This document shows positions 24,181-33,612 of a stretch of 64,000 bases of DNA, piece after piece (position 1 is the stretch's first letter; each line of letters starts with the position of its first letter). Under the pieces are notes generated by a model that saw only the letters and a program-made list of their open reading frames with translations, ran no database searches and was not told the origin of the DNA. Source of the stretch: XN24 sp035514535 (GTDB taxonomy: Bacteria; Pseudomonadota; Gammaproteobacteria; Steroidobacterales; XN24). A program made the position numbers and the translations under genes. The stretch lies in assembly GCA_035514535.1 (NCBI GenBank), contig DATKAZ010000108.1, forward strand, positions 62,001 through 126,000, in the 5' to 3' direction.

Positions 24181-25121
24181 TGGAGCAGGGCGCGACGGAC
24201 CACGCGCCGGTGCTCCTCGGGGAGGCGCTGGAAGGCCTCGCCGTACGCACGGCAGGGAGCTATCTGGATGCCACGCTGGGCAGGGGCGGGCATGCAGCGG
24301 CGATCCTGGAGCGGCTCGGCGAGACGGGCAGATTGCTGGCCGTGGACCGCGACCCGGAATCCATCCGGGCGGGGCAGCGGCGATTCTTTGGGGACCCGAG
24401 ATTGACGATCGTCAGGGCTAACTTCGCCGGGCTGCGGCGCATCGCTGTCGAGGCCGGCTTCACGGATGGCTTCGACGGCATGCTGCTCGACCTCGGCGTG
24501 TCCTCCCCGCAGCTCGACGACGCCGCGCGCGGCTTCAGCTTCATGCGCGACGGGCCGCTCGACATGCGCATGGACCCGGACACGGGCATGAGCGCGGCCG
24601 AGTGGCTCGCGCAGGTGTCTGAGCGCGACCTCGCGCGGGTGCTGCGCGACTACGGCGAGGAACGCCACGCGAAGCGCATCGCACGCGCCCTGGTGCACGC
24701 GCGCGCCGCGGCGCCGATCACGACCACCGGGCGGCTCGCCGAGCTGATCGCCGCGGCTGTGCCCGGCCGCGAGCCGGGCAAGCACCCGGCGACGCGCAGC
24801 TTCCAGGCCATCCGCATCTGCATCAACGACGAGCTCGACGCGCTCGACGCGGCGCTCGAGCAATCGCTCGAGCTGCTCAGGCCGGCAGGGCGCCTGTGCG
24901 TCATCAGTTTCCACTCGCTCGAAGACCGGCGGGTGAAGCGCTTCATGCGGCGCCACGCGGAAGAGGCCGAGCCGTGGCGCGGCCTGCCCGACGTGCCCGC
25001 GCACGCGCGGCCGCAGCTGCGGGTCGTCGGCAAGGCCCTACGCGCCGGCGACGCCGAGATCGCCGCCAATCCGCGCGCGCGCAGCGCCGTGCTGCGCGTC
25101 GCCGAGCGGCTCGCCGCATGA
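24180..25121 (+). CDS. rsmH: 16S rRNA m4C1402 methyltransferase RsmH
   Basis: RsmH (MraW) adds the base methyl group to C1402 of 16S rRNA, the same nucleotide whose ribose RsmI modifies; both enzymes are encoded in this window. The 313-residue protein begins at GTG and has HAPVLLGEALEGL, the SAM motif YLDATLGRGGHAAAILERL, DGMLLDLGVSSPQLD, GFSFMRDGPLDMRMD and FHSLEDRRVKRFM. Length matches the family. It overlaps mraZ by one base and ftsL by four. Confidence 0.96.
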   Translation: MEQGATDHAPVLLGEALEGLAVRTAGSYLDATLGRGGHAAAILERLGETGRLLAVDRDPESIRAGQRRFFGDPRLTIVRANFAGLRRIAVEAGFTDGFDGMLLDLGVSSPQLDDAARGFSFMRDGPLDMRMDPDTGMSAAEWLAQVSERDLARVLRDYGEERHAKRIARALVHARAAAPITTTGRLAELIAAAVPGREPGKHPATRSFQAIRICINDELDALDAALEQSLELLRPAGRLCVISFHSLEDRRVKRFMRRHAEEAEPWRGLPDVPAHARPQLRVVGKALRAGDAEIAANPRARSAVLRVAERLAA

Positions 25122-25396
25122 GCCCGGCGGCGCGCACCGTACTCCTCGGCCTGGCGCTCGCGGCCGCCGTCGTCGGCTCCGCGGTCGCGGCGGTCGACGC
25201 CCGGCACCAGGCGCGCCAGCGCTTCATCGAGCTGCAGGCGCTGCACCGCGACCGCGACGAGCTCAACGTCGAGTGGCGCCAGCTGCAGATCGAGCGCAGC
25301 ACCTGGGCGGCACACGCCCGCGTCGAGCAGCTCGCCCGCGAGAAGCTGGACATGGCCGTGCCCGCGCCGCGCGACATCGAGGTCGTGAAGCCATGA
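25118..25396 (+). CDS. ftsL: Cell division protein FtsL
   Basis: FtsL forms the FtsQLB complex that licenses septal wall synthesis by FtsWI. The 92-residue bitopic protein has a single membrane helix (about residues 7-28). A short periplasmic coiled coil follows (FIELQALHRDRDELNVEWRQLQIE) with the conserved ERSTWAAHARVEQLAREKL toward the end. It overlaps rsmH by four bases and ftsI by four, as usual. Identity rests on position and topology as well as the weak but typical C-terminal signature. Confidence 0.93.
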   Translation: MSPAARTVLLGLALAAAVVGSAVAAVDARHQARQRFIELQALHRDRDELNVEWRQLQIERSTWAAHARVEQLAREKLDMAVPAPRDIEVVKP

Positions 25397-27123
25397 GGCG
25401 GCGCCCCGACGCAGCCTCGTTCCAGCGCAGCTTCCGCCGCCGCATGCTGTTCGTCGCGGTCGGGCTCATCGGGCTCGGCGCGATGCTCGCGGCGCGCGCC
25501 GTCAACCTGCAGTTCGTCGACCAGGAATTCTTCGCCCGCCAGGGCGACGCACGGCAGATGCGCGTGGTGGAGATCGCCGCGCATCGCGGCTCGATCACCG
25601 ACCGGCGCGGCGAGCCGCTCGCGGTCAGCAGCCCGGTCGACAGCGTCTGGGTCAACCCGCGCGAGCTGCGCAATGCCGCGGCCGAGATTCCGCGCCTGGC
25701 CGCCGCGGTCGGGCGCGACCCGCAGTGGCTGCTGCGCGCGGTGAGCGCGCAGCCGGAGCGCGAGTTTCTCTACCTGCGCCGTCACCTGTCGCCGGCCGAC
25801 GCTGAGGCCGTGATGCGGCTCGAAATTCCGGGCGTCTACCTGCAGCGCGAGTACCGCCGCTTCTATCCGGCCGGGGAAGTCGCCGGCCACGTGCTCGGCT
25901 TCACCGACATCGACGACGTCGGCCAGGAAGGCCTCGAGCTGGCCTACGACCACTGGCTCGGCGGTGCCCACGGCTCGAAGCGCATCCGGCGCGACCGGCT
26001 CGGCAACACCATCGAGGACGTCGAGAGCATCCGCGATCCGCGCCCGGGCCGCGACCTGCGCACCAGCATCGACCTGCGGATTCAGTACCTCGCCTATCGC
26101 GAGCTGAAGCGGGCGGTGCAGGCGCACCGCGCCCAGTCCGGCTCGATCGTGATCCTCGACGTGCGCAGCGGCGAAGTGCTGGCCATGGTCAACCAGCCGA
26201 GCTTCAACCCGAACGACCGCGGCCAGCTGTCCGCGGAGCGCTATCGCAACCGTGCGACCAACGACATCTTCGAGCCCGGCAGCAGCATCAAGCCGCTGAT
26301 CGTCGCGGCGGCGCTCGAGAGCGGCAAGTTCGACGCCGCCTCGGTGATCGACACCGGCCCCGGCTGGTTCACAGTCGGCGCGAAGACCATCGAGGACAAG
26401 GACAACCTCGGGCGCATCGATCTCGAGACCCTGCTGATCCGTTCCAGCAACGTCGGCGCCTCCAAGGTCGCGCTCGCGCTGGAGCCGGAGCAGCTATGGG
26501 GCGAGCTGCGGCGCTTCGGCGTCGGCGAGGTCTCCGCCACCGGCTTTCCCGGCGAATCGGCCGGCGTGCTGATGGAGCCCGCCCTGTGGCGGGCGATCGG
26601 CCAGGCGACGCTCGCGTACGGCTACGGTCTGTCCGTGACGCCGCTGCAGCTGGCGCACGCCTACGCCGTGCTCGGCGCCGGCGGGCGTGCCGTGCCCGTC
26701 TCACTCCTCGCGGTGGACCGGCCCGCGCAGTCGCGCCAGGTGATCGACGAAGGCGTCGCCGCGACGGTGCTCGGCATGCTCGAGCCGGTCGCCAGCGCAC
26801 GCGGCACGGCGCCGAAGGCCGCCATTTCCGGTTACCGCGTGGCGGGCAAGACCGGCACGGCGCGCAAGTTCACGCGCGGCGGCTACCACGTCGACCGTTA
26901 CTTGTCGGTGTTCGCCGGCGTCGCGCCGGCCTCCGATCCGCGCCTCGCGGCGGTCATCCTGATCGACGAGCCCTCGGCGGGGGTCTATTACGGCGGCGAG
27001 GTCGCGGGCCCGGTGTTCTCGCGCGTGGTCGGCGACGCGTTGCGCATCCTGGGCATCCCGCCCGACGACGGCGAGGGCGCGCGCTCGGTCGGCACGCTGG
27101 TCCAGGCGATGGGCCGCAAATGA
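25393..27123 (+). CDS. ftsI: Septal transpeptidase FtsI (PBP3)
   Basis: FtsI cross-links peptidoglycan at the division septum and pairs with the glycosyltransferase FtsW. The 576-residue class B penicillin-binding protein has an N-terminal membrane helix (about residues 18-38), a pedestal domain and the transpeptidase domain. The active-site motifs are SSIK (Ser297, Lys300), SSN (351-353) and KTG (486-488). The sequence GSSIKP and AGKTGTARK are canonical. It lies between ftsL and murE with four-base overlaps on both sides. Length is near the E. coli value of 588. Confidence 0.97.
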   Translation: MRRRPDAASFQRSFRRRMLFVAVGLIGLGAMLAARAVNLQFVDQEFFARQGDARQMRVVEIAAHRGSITDRRGEPLAVSSPVDSVWVNPRELRNAAAEIPRLAAAVGRDPQWLLRAVSAQPEREFLYLRRHLSPADAEAVMRLEIPGVYLQREYRRFYPAGEVAGHVLGFTDIDDVGQEGLELAYDHWLGGAHGSKRIRRDRLGNTIEDVESIRDPRPGRDLRTSIDLRIQYLAYRELKRAVQAHRAQSGSIVILDVRSGEVLAMVNQPSFNPNDRGQLSAERYRNRATNDIFEPGSSIKPLIVAAALESGKFDAASVIDTGPGWFTVGAKTIEDKDNLGRIDLETLLIRSSNVGASKVALALEPEQLWGELRRFGVGEVSATGFPGESAGVLMEPALWRAIGQATLAYGYGLSVTPLQLAHAYAVLGAGGRAVPVSLLAVDRPAQSRQVIDEGVAATVLGMLEPVASARGTAPKAAISGYRVAGKTGTARKFTRGGYHVDRYLSVFAGVAPASDPRLAAVILIDEPSAGVYYGGEVAGPVFSRVVGDALRILGIPPDDGEGARSVGTLVQAMGRK

Positions 27124-28634
27124 TGCCCGCAGCCGCCACGCCACCGGAAATCACGCTCGGCGAGCTCATGGGGCCGACCGCCCCCGCGGAGCTCGCGGGC
27201 CGGCCGGTAGTCGATCTCACACTCGACAGCCGCAGGATCGTGCCCGGCGCGCTGTTCCTGGCCGTGCCGGGGACCCGCGGGCACGGCCTGCAGTATGTGG
27301 CGCAGGCCGCGGCCGCGGGCGCCGCGCTGATCGCCTGGGAACCGGCCGCCGACCTGGACGCGCCGCGCCTGCCGCCCGGCTGCGCGGCCTTCCCCGTGCC
27401 CGGGCTGCGCGCGCGCCTCGGCGGGCTCGCGGACCGCTACTTCGGCGCGCCGTCGCGGCGCGTCGCCGTCACGGGGATCACGGGGACCAACGGCAAGACC
27501 ACCTGCACCCATCTCGTCGCGGGCGCGCTGGACGGGCTCGGGCAGCGGGCCGGGGTGATCGGCACGCTCGGCAGCGGCGCGGTGGCTCACCTCGCAGCTT
27601 CCGGCCTGACCACGCCGGACGTCGTCGAAGTGCATCGCACCCTCGCGCACCTCGCGGGCCAGGGCATCCGCGCGGTGGCGATGGAGGTCTCGTCGCACGC
27701 CCTCGACCAGGGCCGCGTAGACGGTGTGCGCTTCGCGGTGGCGGCATTCACCAACCTCAGCCGCGATCACCTCGACTACCACGCGAGCTTCGCGGCCTAC
27801 GGCGCCAGCAAGCTGCGGCTGTTCCTCGCACACGATCCCGCGACCAGCGTCGTCAACGTCGCCGACGAATTCGGCCACAGGCTCTACGCTCGCCTGCCGC
27901 GCGACGCGCGGCGCATCGCCGTGAGCGACCGGCCGGACGACGTGGCGGGCGCGGCGGAGCACGTCCTGTTGCGCGAGTTCACGCCGCTGGAGGACGGCCT
28001 CGAGCTGCGCCTCGACGGCGACTTCGGCGCGGTGACGCTGCGCTCGGGCCTCGTCGGCCGCTTCAATGCCGAGAACCTGGCGCTGTCGTTCGCGGTGCTG
28101 CGCGCGTTGGGCGTCAAGCCGGAGGCCGCGGCGGAGGCGCTGGCCGCGTGCGGCGCGCCGGCCGGGCGCATGGAGGCGTTCGCGGATGCCGGGCGCGACG
28201 TGCTGGCGGTCGTCGACTACGCGCATACGCCGGACGCGCTCGGCAAGGCGCTCACAGCCCTGCGACAGCACTGCAAGGGGCGGCTGTGGTGCGTCTTCGG
28301 CTGCGGCGGGGATCGTGATCGCGGCAAGCGCCCCGAGATGGCCCGCGTCGTCGAGCAGCTCGCGGACGAGGTCGTCATCACGGACGACAACCCGCGCCGC
28401 GAAGACGGTGCGGCGATCGTCGCGGATATCCTCGGCGGGCTCGCCGACCGGGGTCGCGTGCGCGTCGAGCGCGACCGGGCGGCGGCGATCCGCCTTGCGC
28501 TCGCCGGCGCCGGGCCGGGCGACGTCGTGCTCATCGCGGGCAAGGGGCACGAGGAAGTGCAGCTCGTCGGCGACGAGCAGCGGCCGTTCAGCGACCGGCG
28601 CCTGGTCGCGGAACTGACGGGAGTGGGGTCATGA
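27120..28634 (+). CDS. murE: UDP-MurNAc-tripeptide synthetase MurE
   Basis: MurE adds the third stem-peptide residue to UDP-MurNAc-L-Ala-D-Glu. Motif TDDNPR (DNPR) marks the meso-diaminopimelate type, so the wall is DAP-based. The 504-residue Mur ligase has ATP loop GITGTNGKTTCTH, the lysine-bearing segment TPDVVEVHRTL, FTNLSRDHLDYHASF and YAHTPDALGKAL. Two consecutive ATG codons (27120, 27123) overlap the ftsI stop; the first is used. It overlaps murF by four bases. Confidence 0.97.
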   Translation: MMPAAATPPEITLGELMGPTAPAELAGRPVVDLTLDSRRIVPGALFLAVPGTRGHGLQYVAQAAAAGAALIAWEPAADLDAPRLPPGCAAFPVPGLRARLGGLADRYFGAPSRRVAVTGITGTNGKTTCTHLVAGALDGLGQRAGVIGTLGSGAVAHLAASGLTTPDVVEVHRTLAHLAGQGIRAVAMEVSSHALDQGRVDGVRFAVAAFTNLSRDHLDYHASFAAYGASKLRLFLAHDPATSVVNVADEFGHRLYARLPRDARRIAVSDRPDDVAGAAEHVLLREFTPLEDGLELRLDGDFGAVTLRSGLVGRFNAENLALSFAVLRALGVKPEAAAEALAACGAPAGRMEAFADAGRDVLAVVDYAHTPDALGKALTALRQHCKGRLWCVFGCGGDRDRGKRPEMARVVEQLADEVVITDDNPRREDGAAIVADILGGLADRGRVRVERDRAAAIRLALAGAGPGDVVLIAGKGHEEVQLVGDEQRPFSDRRLVAELTGVGS

Positions 28635-29992
28635 TCCACGGCACGCTCACGTCCCTGGCGCGCACCCTGTCGGCCACGCTGGTGGGCCCGGACCTCGGCT
28701 TCGCGGGGGTCTCCACGGACAGCCGCGCGCTCAAGGCCGGCGAACTGTTCGTCGCCCTGCGCGGCCCGAATTTCGACGGCCACGCCTTCGTGCCGGACGC
28801 GCAGGCGCGCGGCGCGGCGGCCGCGGTCGTGGAGCGTCCGCCGGACGCGCAGCTCCCCTGGCTGCGGGTCGCCGACGGCCTCGCCGCACTCGGCGCGATG
28901 GCCGCGGAATGGCGCAGCCACTTTGACATCCCGGTCATCGCCGTCACCGGCAGCTTCGGCAAGACGACCGTCAAGGAAATGCTCGCAGCGATCGCCGCCG
29001 GCCGCGGCGAGGTGCTCGCGACGCGCGGCAATCTGAACAACGAGATCGGCCTGCCGCTGACGCTGTTCGGCCTGGCGCCGGAGCATCGCGCGGCGGTGCT
29101 GGAGCTGGGCGCCAACCATGCCGGCGAGATCGCGCGCCTCACCGCCATCTCTCGTCCCTCGGTCGGCGTCGTCACGGCGGCGGGCCCGGTGCACCTCGAG
29201 GGCTTCGGCAGCCTCGAGGGCGTGGCGCGCGCCAAGGGAGAGCTGTATGCCGGCCTGCCCGCGGACGGCGTCGCCGTCATCAACGAGGACGACCCGTTCG
29301 CGCCGCTGTGGCACGAGCTCGCCGCGCCGCGCCGCTGCGTCGCCTTCGGCCTCGCGGCCGACGCCGCGTTCCGCGCGGAGCAGATCAGCCAGTCGCTCGA
29401 CGCCGACGGCCCGCTGCTCGAGTTCCGGCTCGTGACGCCCGACGGCAGCGCCGGCGTCCGCCTGGCCCTGCCGGGGCGGCACAACGCACTCAATGCGCTG
29501 GCCGCGGCGGCGGCGGCCTGGGCCGCGGGCTGGTCGCTGGAGGAGATCGTCGCCGGGCTCGCGCGGGTCACCGCGGTTCAGGGGCGCATGAGCCTGCGCA
29601 AGGCGAAGAGCGGTGCGCTGCTGATCGACGATACCTACAACGCCAGCCCGGTCGCGCTGCAGGCGGCGATCGAGTACGCCACCGCACTGCCGGGCGAGAC
29701 CTGGCTGGTGCTCGGCGACATGCGCGAGCTCGGCGCCGCGTCGGCGGAGCTGCATGCGGCGGCCGGGCGGCTCGCCCGCGAGCGCGGCGTCGCGCGGCTG
29801 TATGCCTACGGGCCGGAGTCCGCGGCGGCCGCCACGGCCTTCGGCGAGGCGCGGCATTTCACGCAGCTCGAGGAACTCGCGGCGGCGCTCGAGGACGCGC
29901 TCCCCGCCGACGTCAACCTGCTCGTGAAGGGCTCGCGCTCGATGCGCCTCGAGACGCTCATCGCGCGCCTCGTCGCCGGGGAGGGCCGCTAG
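28631..29992 (+). CDS. murF: UDP-MurNAc-pentapeptide synthetase MurF
   Basis: MurF attaches D-alanyl-D-alanine to UDP-MurNAc-tripeptide, completing the cytoplasmic stem peptide. The 453-residue ligase has substrate-loop GVSTDSRALKAGELFVALRG, ATP loop TGSFGKTTVKEML, NLNNEIGLPLTL, ELGANHAGEI and DDTYNASPVALQAA. The P-loop has Phe where asparagine or serine is usual (GSFGKTT), which is tolerated in the family. It is overlapped by murE and followed after one base by mraY. Confidence 0.96.
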   Translation: MIHGTLTSLARTLSATLVGPDLGFAGVSTDSRALKAGELFVALRGPNFDGHAFVPDAQARGAAAAVVERPPDAQLPWLRVADGLAALGAMAAEWRSHFDIPVIAVTGSFGKTTVKEMLAAIAAGRGEVLATRGNLNNEIGLPLTLFGLAPEHRAAVLELGANHAGEIARLTAISRPSVGVVTAAGPVHLEGFGSLEGVARAKGELYAGLPADGVAVINEDDPFAPLWHELAAPRRCVAFGLAADAAFRAEQISQSLDADGPLLEFRLVTPDGSAGVRLALPGRHNALNALAAAAAAWAAGWSLEEIVAGLARVTAVQGRMSLRKAKSGALLIDDTYNASPVALQAAIEYATALPGETWLVLGDMRELGAASAELHAAAGRLARERGVARLYAYGPESAAAATAFGEARHFTQLEELAAALEDALPADVNLLVKGSRSMRLETLIARLVAGEGR

Positions 29993-29993
29993 C

Positions 29994-31082
29994 ATGCTGC
30001 TCTACCTGGCCGAGTACCTGGCGCGCTTCGAGTCGGGCTTCAACGTCTTCCAGTACCAGACTTTCCGCGCCATCCTCGGCGCGCTGACGGCGCTGGCGAT
30101 GTCCCTGCTCGTCGGGCCGTGGATGATCCGCCGCCTGACCTTTCACCAGATCGGCCAGCAGGTGCGCGCGGTGGGGCCGGTGAGCCACCTGCCGAAGGCG
30201 GGCACGCCGACGATGGGCGGGGCGCTGATCCTGGTGGCGATCGCGACCTCGACGCTGCTGTGGGCGGACCTCGCCAACCGCTTCGTGTGGATCGTGCTGG
30301 GCGTGATGCTCGGTTTCGGCCTGATCGGCTTCGTCGACGACTACAAGAAGCTGGTGATCGGCGACAGCCGCGGCCTCGCCGCACGCTGGAAATATTTCTG
30401 GCAGTCGGTCGGCGCGCTCGTGGCGGGCCTCGCGTTCCTTCTCACCGCCGCCGATCCGGCCGTCGAACACGCGCTGATCGTGCCGTTTTTCAAGAACGTG
30501 GTGGTGCCGCTCGGGGTCGTGGGCTACCTCGTCCTCGTGTATTTCGTCATTGTCGGCTCGAGCAACGCCGTCAACCTCACCGATGGGCTCGACGGCCTCG
30601 CGATCATGCCGACGGTGCTGATCGGCGGCGCGCTGGGCCTGTTCGCCTGGGTGACCGGCAACATCAATTTCTCCGCCTATCTCGGCATTCCCTACGTCGC
30701 CGGCGTCGGCGAGATCCTCATCTTCTGCACGGCGCTGGTCGGCGCCGGGCTGGGCTTTTTGTGGTTCAACACCTACCCGGCGCAGGTCTTCATGGGCGAC
30801 ATCGGCGCGCTCTCGCTCGGCGCCGCGCTCGGCGCCGTGGCGGTCGCCGTGCGCCAGGAGATCGTGTTCTTCGTCATGGCCGGGGTGTTCGTCCTCGAGA
30901 CGGTCTCGGTAATCCTGCAGGTCGCCTCGTTCAAGCTCACCGGGCGGCGCATCTTCCGCATGGCGCCGATTCACCACCACTTCGAACTCAAGGGCTGGGC
31001 CGAGCCGAAGGTCATCGTGCGCTTCTGGATCATCACGGTGGTCCTCGTCTTGTTCGGCCTCGCGACGCTGAAAGTCAGATGA
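29994..31082 (+). CDS. mraY: Lipid I synthase MraY
   Basis: MraY transfers phospho-MurNAc-pentapeptide to undecaprenyl phosphate, making lipid I in the inner membrane. The 362-residue protein has about ten membrane helices with conserved loops GTPTMGGALI, GFVDDYKKL, NAVNLTDGLDGLA, MGDIGALSLG and PIHHHFELKGW, which carry the Mg2+ and nucleotide ligands. ATG at 29994 follows the murF stop after one base, and the end overlaps murD by four bases. Confidence 0.97.
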   Translation: MLLYLAEYLARFESGFNVFQYQTFRAILGALTALAMSLLVGPWMIRRLTFHQIGQQVRAVGPVSHLPKAGTPTMGGALILVAIATSTLLWADLANRFVWIVLGVMLGFGLIGFVDDYKKLVIGDSRGLAARWKYFWQSVGALVAGLAFLLTAADPAVEHALIVPFFKNVVVPLGVVGYLVLVYFVIVGSSNAVNLTDGLDGLAIMPTVLIGGALGLFAWVTGNINFSAYLGIPYVAGVGEILIFCTALVGAGLGFLWFNTYPAQVFMGDIGALSLGAALGAVAVAVRQEIVFFVMAGVFVLETVSVILQVASFKLTGRRIFRMAPIHHHFELKGWAEPKVIVRFWIITVVLVLFGLATLKVR

Positions 31083-32446
31083 ACGCGCAACCGGACTTCA
31101 ACAGTTCATCGCGCCAGCCGGGCGGCACGCCCGTGCTGCTGGTCGGGCTCGGCGCGACCGGCGTGTCCTGCGCGCGCTACTTCGCGCGCCTCGGCCAGCC
31201 GGTACGCGTGCTCGACAGCCGCGCAGAACCGCCCGGGCTCGCGCAGCTCGGCGCGCTGGGCGGCAAGCTCGACCTCAGGCTCGGCGGCTTCGACGTCGCC
31301 GCGCTGGACGGCGTGGCGGAAGTGATCGTGTCGCCGGGCGTCTCGCTGCAGGAGCCGCTCCTCGTCGAGGCGCGGCGCCGCGGCCTGGCGCTGCTCGGCG
31401 ACATCGAGATCTTCGCGCGCGTCGCGCCCGCGCCGATCGCGGCGATCACGGGCTCCAACGGCAAGAGCACCGTGACCAGCCTGCTCGCGGAACTCGCGAC
31501 GGCGGGCGGCCTCAAGGTGCGCGCCGGCGCCAATCTCGGCATCCCCGCGCTCGACCTGCTCGAGGGCGAGGTGCCGGAGCTCTACGTGCTCGAGCTGTCG
31601 AGCTTCCAGCTCGAGACGACGGACTCGCTGCGCCCGCGGGCGGCCTGCGTGCTGAACATCACGGCCGATCACATCGACCGCCACGGCAGCCTCGAGCGTT
31701 ACGCGGCCGCGAAGGCGCGCATCCTCTCCGGCGCGCAGGCGATCGTACTCAACCGCGACGCCCCCCTCGTGATGGCGATGTGGGACGGGCGCACGCCGTG
31801 TCTCCGATTCGGCCTCGATGCGCCGGGCAGCGGGGAGTACGGCGTGCTTGACTCCGCGGACGGCCCGCAGCTGGCGCGCGGGGAGCAGCGCCTGTTGCCC
31901 GTGGCGCGCCTGAAGCTGCGCGGCCGCCACAACGTCGCCAACGCGCTCGCCGGGCTGGCCATGGCCGAGGCCGTGGGCCTCGAGCCCGCCGGCCTCGTGG
32001 ACGCCGTGGCCGCGTTTCCCGGCCTGCCGCATCGCGCCGAGTGGGTCGTCGAGCACCGCGGCGTCACCTGGATCGACGACTCCAAGGGCACCAACGTCGG
32101 CGCCGCCGTGGCGGCGATCACGGGGATGGACGGTCCCGTGGTGCTGATCGCCGGCGGCGACGGCAAGAATGCGGACTTCCGCCCGCTCGCCGCCGCGGCG
32201 CGCGGCCGGGTGCGCGCGGCCGTGCTGTTGGGGCGCGATGCCGCCGGGATCGAGAGTGTCCTTGCCGGCGTCTGCCCGACGGTGCGCGTCGCGGGGATCG
32301 AGGAGGCCGTCGCCGAGGCGGCGCGCCTGGCCGAGGCCGGCGACACGGTGCTGCTGTCGCCCGCCTGCGCGAGCACCGACATGTATCGCGACTACACGGA
32401 ACGCGGCGCGCGTTTCGCGGCCGCTGCGCGGAGCCTCGCGTCATGA
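31079..32446 (+). CDS. murD: UDP-MurNAc-L-Ala:D-Glu ligase MurD
   Basis: MurD adds D-glutamate to UDP-MurNAc-L-alanine. The 455-residue ligase has the N-terminal Rossmann motif VLLVGLGATGVSCARYF, ATP loop AITGSNGKSTVTSLL, the ELSSFQLETT motif and NITADHIDRHGSLERYAAAK. It ends with SPACASTDMYRDYTERGARF. Start MNAQPDFNS overlaps the mraY stop, and the first 18 residues are a non-conserved extension, so a slightly later start is not excluded. It overlaps ftsW by four bases. Confidence 0.96.
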   Translation: MNAQPDFNSSSRQPGGTPVLLVGLGATGVSCARYFARLGQPVRVLDSRAEPPGLAQLGALGGKLDLRLGGFDVAALDGVAEVIVSPGVSLQEPLLVEARRRGLALLGDIEIFARVAPAPIAAITGSNGKSTVTSLLAELATAGGLKVRAGANLGIPALDLLEGEVPELYVLELSSFQLETTDSLRPRAACVLNITADHIDRHGSLERYAAAKARILSGAQAIVLNRDAPLVMAMWDGRTPCLRFGLDAPGSGEYGVLDSADGPQLARGEQRLLPVARLKLRGRHNVANALAGLAMAEAVGLEPAGLVDAVAAFPGLPHRAEWVVEHRGVTWIDDSKGTNVGAAVAAITGMDGPVVLIAGGDGKNADFRPLAAAARGRVRAAVLLGRDAAGIESVLAGVCPTVRVAGIEEAVAEAARLAEAGDTVLLSPACASTDMYRDYTERGARFAAAARSLAS

Positions 32447-33612
32447 GTGCCGTCGCCGTGAAGCCGGCCGTGCCGCTGTTGCGGCTGGACCCGTGGCTGG
32501 CGGGCAGCGCGCTGGTGCTCGCGCTGCTCGGCGCGGTGATGGTCGCCTCCGCCTCCATCACGATGGCGGACCGCGTGTTCGGCCAGCCGTTCTACTACCT
32601 GCTGCGGCAGCTCATGTACCTCGGCGCGGGCGGGCTCGCGGCGGCCTGCTGCATGCTGCTGCCGCTGCGCGCCTGGGAGCAGGCGTCGCCGCTGCTGCTG
32701 GCCGCCGCCGGCCTGCTGCTCGCAGCGGTGTTCGTGCCCGGCCTCGGCTACGAGGTCAACGGCGCTACGCGCTGGCTGCGCGTCGGGCCGTTCAACCTGC
32801 AGGCCGCCGAGCCCGCGCGCCTGCTGCTGGTGATCTACCTGTGCAGTTACGTGGCGCGGCGCCGCGACGCGCTCGAGGCGGGCTTTAAGGGCCTGCTGTT
32901 CCCGCTCGTGATCGTGACCGCCGCGGGCACGATGCTGATGCTGCAGCCGGACTTCGGCGCCACGGTGGTGCTGTTCGCCACCGCCATCGGCGTGCTGTTC
33001 GTCGGCGGGATGCGGCTCGGCTACCTGTTACTGATGGGCGTCGCGGGCTTCGCCTCGCTGGCGGCGCTGGTGCTGACGTCGGAGTACCGCATGCGCCGCC
33101 TCACGGCGTTTCTCGATCCTTGGGCCGACCCGTGGAATTCCGGCTTCCAGCTCACCCAGTCACTGATCGCCATCGCGCGCGGCGAATGGTTCGGCGTCGG
33201 CCTCGGCGGCAGTGTGCAGAAGCTGTTCTACCTGCCCGAGGCGCACACCGATTTCGTGTTCGCGGTGTTCGCCGAGGAGTTCGGCCTGCTCGGCGTGTTC
33301 GTGATGATCGCGCTGTTCGCTGTGCTCCTGTGGCGCGCCTACACGATCAGCGCCGCGGCCGCCGCGGCCGGGCGCGTGTTCGCCGCCTGCCTCGCGTTCG
33401 GCCTCGCGACCTGGATCGGCCTGCAGGCCTTCATCAACATCGCGGTGAACATGGGCCTGCTGCCCACCAAGGGGCTCACCCTGCCGCTGGTCAGTTACGG
33501 CGGCAGCAGCCTGCTGGTGACCGGCGCGTCGGTCGGCCTGCTGCTGCGCATCCACTACGAGCTGAGCGCGGACGGCTACGCGGGCCGGCGCGCGGCGCGG
33601 GGGCGCAAGTGA
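32443..33612 (+). CDS. ftsW: Septal peptidoglycan polymerase FtsW
   Basis: FtsW is a SEDS-family glycosyltransferase that polymerises lipid II at the septum with FtsI. The 389-residue protein has ten membrane helices. Its signature stretches include NGATRWLRVGPFNLQAAEPARL, the catalytic-loop region WADPWNSGFQLTQSLIAI, GEWFGVGLGGSVQK, the DFVFAVFAEEFGLLG loop and LTLPLVSYGGSS near the C-terminus. Overlaps of four bases with murD and murG indicate translational coupling. Confidence 0.96.
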   Translation: MSAVAVKPAVPLLRLDPWLAGSALVLALLGAVMVASASITMADRVFGQPFYYLLRQLMYLGAGGLAAACCMLLPLRAWEQASPLLLAAAGLLLAAVFVPGLGYEVNGATRWLRVGPFNLQAAEPARLLLVIYLCSYVARRRDALEAGFKGLLFPLVIVTAAGTMLMLQPDFGATVVLFATAIGVLFVGGMRLGYLLLMGVAGFASLAALVLTSEYRMRRLTAFLDPWADPWNSGFQLTQSLIAIARGEWFGVGLGGSVQKLFYLPEAHTDFVFAVFAEEFGLLGVFVMIALFAVLLWRAYTISAAAAAAGRVFAACLAFGLATWIGLQAFINIAVNMGLLPTKGLTLPLVSYGGSSLLVTGASVGLLLRIHYELSADGYAGRRAARGRK